Source of the DNA: Rhipicephalus microplus
Lineage: Eukaryota > Arthropoda > Arachnida > Ixodida > Ixodidae
Length of the DNA: 64,000 nt
Assembly (NCBI RefSeq): GCF_043290135.1
Contig: NC_134710.1
Span: 316,198,116-316,262,115, forward strand
Direction of reading: 5' to 3'
Part shown: in pieces, positions 63,531-64,000 of the stretch
How the letters are laid out: the number at the start of each line of letters is the position of its first letter
How positions within the stretch are numbered: the stretch's first letter is position 1
Notes under the pieces: model-generated
The model's input: only the letters and a program-made list of their open reading frames with translations
What the model was told of the DNA's origin: nothing
The model's database searches: none
Translations under genes and position numbers: made by a program

Positions 63531-63740
63531 TCTTGGGGCGGTCTCACTCCGGCGGCACGAATCGCGACATAATTAAGAGAGGTCCCGTATAGTGCATGCA
63601 GGGGTCCAGAAATTTTGACCACCTGCGGTATTGGAATGGTCCACTTAAAGGGCACTAGCATCGAGCGTGTTTGCCTCCCCTGCATCCGCCGCGGCCAGGA
63701 TTCGATCCCGCGACCAGCGTGTCGGCACTCGAGCACCATC
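63531..63740 (-). mobile_element. Diverged Ruka-like SINE
   Basis: The minus strand has ggtcgcgggatcgaatcctggccgcgg (box B region), a shortened middle, then gtggtcaaaatttctggacccc and acctctcttaat, which correspond to gtggtctaaatttccggagccc and gtctctcataat of the other copies. The box A part is unclear and there is no duplication that I can see. Confidence 0.6.
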
Positions 63741-63771
63741 ATAGTAAAAAAAAAAACTCTGTTGTGGCCTC

Positions 63772-64000
63772 ACAGGTTCAAAACAATGTACCAGAAACAG
63801 TCTGCTGTAGAATAAGCCTTTTTAAAACTGTATACCTTCTTGGTGTCGTGTACAGACCACCCGCAACAGCATCAGACTATCTTGATAAATTGAATAACTT
63901 TCTTTGTGCCCATGTAAATCGGAACACCGGGCTAATTCTTACTGGAGACTTTAGTCTGCCCCACATTAACTGGGATGCTTTCTTGCCTGGTCACGTCCAG
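63772..64000 (+). pseudogene. LINE endonuclease (CR1/Jockey-like), runs off the window
   Basis: An open frame reads SLFKTVYLLGVVYRPPATAS (about 63817-63870) and LILTGDFSLPHINWDAF (63934-63984). GVVYRPP and GDFNLPxINW are standard APE-endonuclease motifs of non-LTR elements (N to S in GDFS). No stop is seen up to 64000. The N-terminal part before 63772 is missing or spliced onto unrelated sequence, so the copy is probably truncated. Confidence 0.75.

Overview
This window looks like nuclear DNA of a hard tick (Ixodidae, probably a metastriate such as Rhipicephalus or a relative). The argument rests on three things: several copies of a tRNA-derived SINE resembling the Ruka family of ixodid ticks, LINE proteins of types I associate with tick genomes, and spliced gene fragments with long microsatellites. 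I see no bacterial or organellar genes, operons or ribosome binding sites. The species call is inference. Almost everything recognisable is a transposable element, mostly decayed. No intact conserved host gene could be identified.

Layout. 0-5 kb: a LINE RT remnant, a repeat with three 60-bp tandem units, a SINE with a perfect 14-bp target duplication, a long CTAT microsatellite, and a ~147-bp tandem satellite split by a solo LTR. 5-20 kb: mostly unassigned DNA with short hairpins, SINE pieces, two copies of an unnamed repeat, the 3' tail of a LINE and four long AT/GT/AC microsatellite tracts. 20.9-23.06 kb: an RTE-like LINE on the minus strand. 23.3-24.2 kb: a first exon for a THAP zinc finger, followed by a 98-bp-arm foldback element. 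25.3-27.4 kb: an RNase H-bearing LINE. 31.5-34.8 kb: a long, fairly well preserved LINE with endonuclease, RT and a C-terminal zinc finger.

34.9-47.9 kb is the centrepiece, four transposable elements nested inside one another. A PIF/Harbinger (HARBI1-like) transposase gene is split by a Ty3/gypsy-like LTR retrotransposon (660-bp LTRs, 5-bp duplication GTGAC). Its 3' LTR is split by an I-like LINE of about 5.4 kb, and the endonuclease region of that LINE is split by a Ruka-like SINE (12-bp duplication). The LTR element has the pol order protease, integrase, RT, RNase H, as in the Gmr1 group and unlike ordinary Ty3/gypsy. On the minus strand at 53.4-56.1 kb, facing the transposase, is a four-exon Myb/SANT-like gene. 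It is the usual DNA-binding partner of Harbinger transposases, so the two may be the original gene pair of one large Harbinger element.

56-64 kb: an RTE relict, then a Penelope-like element (RT plus GIY-YIG nuclease) split by a 1166-bp solo LTR with a GTCAT duplication, a small inverted-repeat MITE, another SINE, and the start of a LINE endonuclease running off the end. Functionally the window is an archive of insertions. None of the mobile-element genes appears intact, since each shows stops, frameshifts, deletions or loss of catalytic residues.
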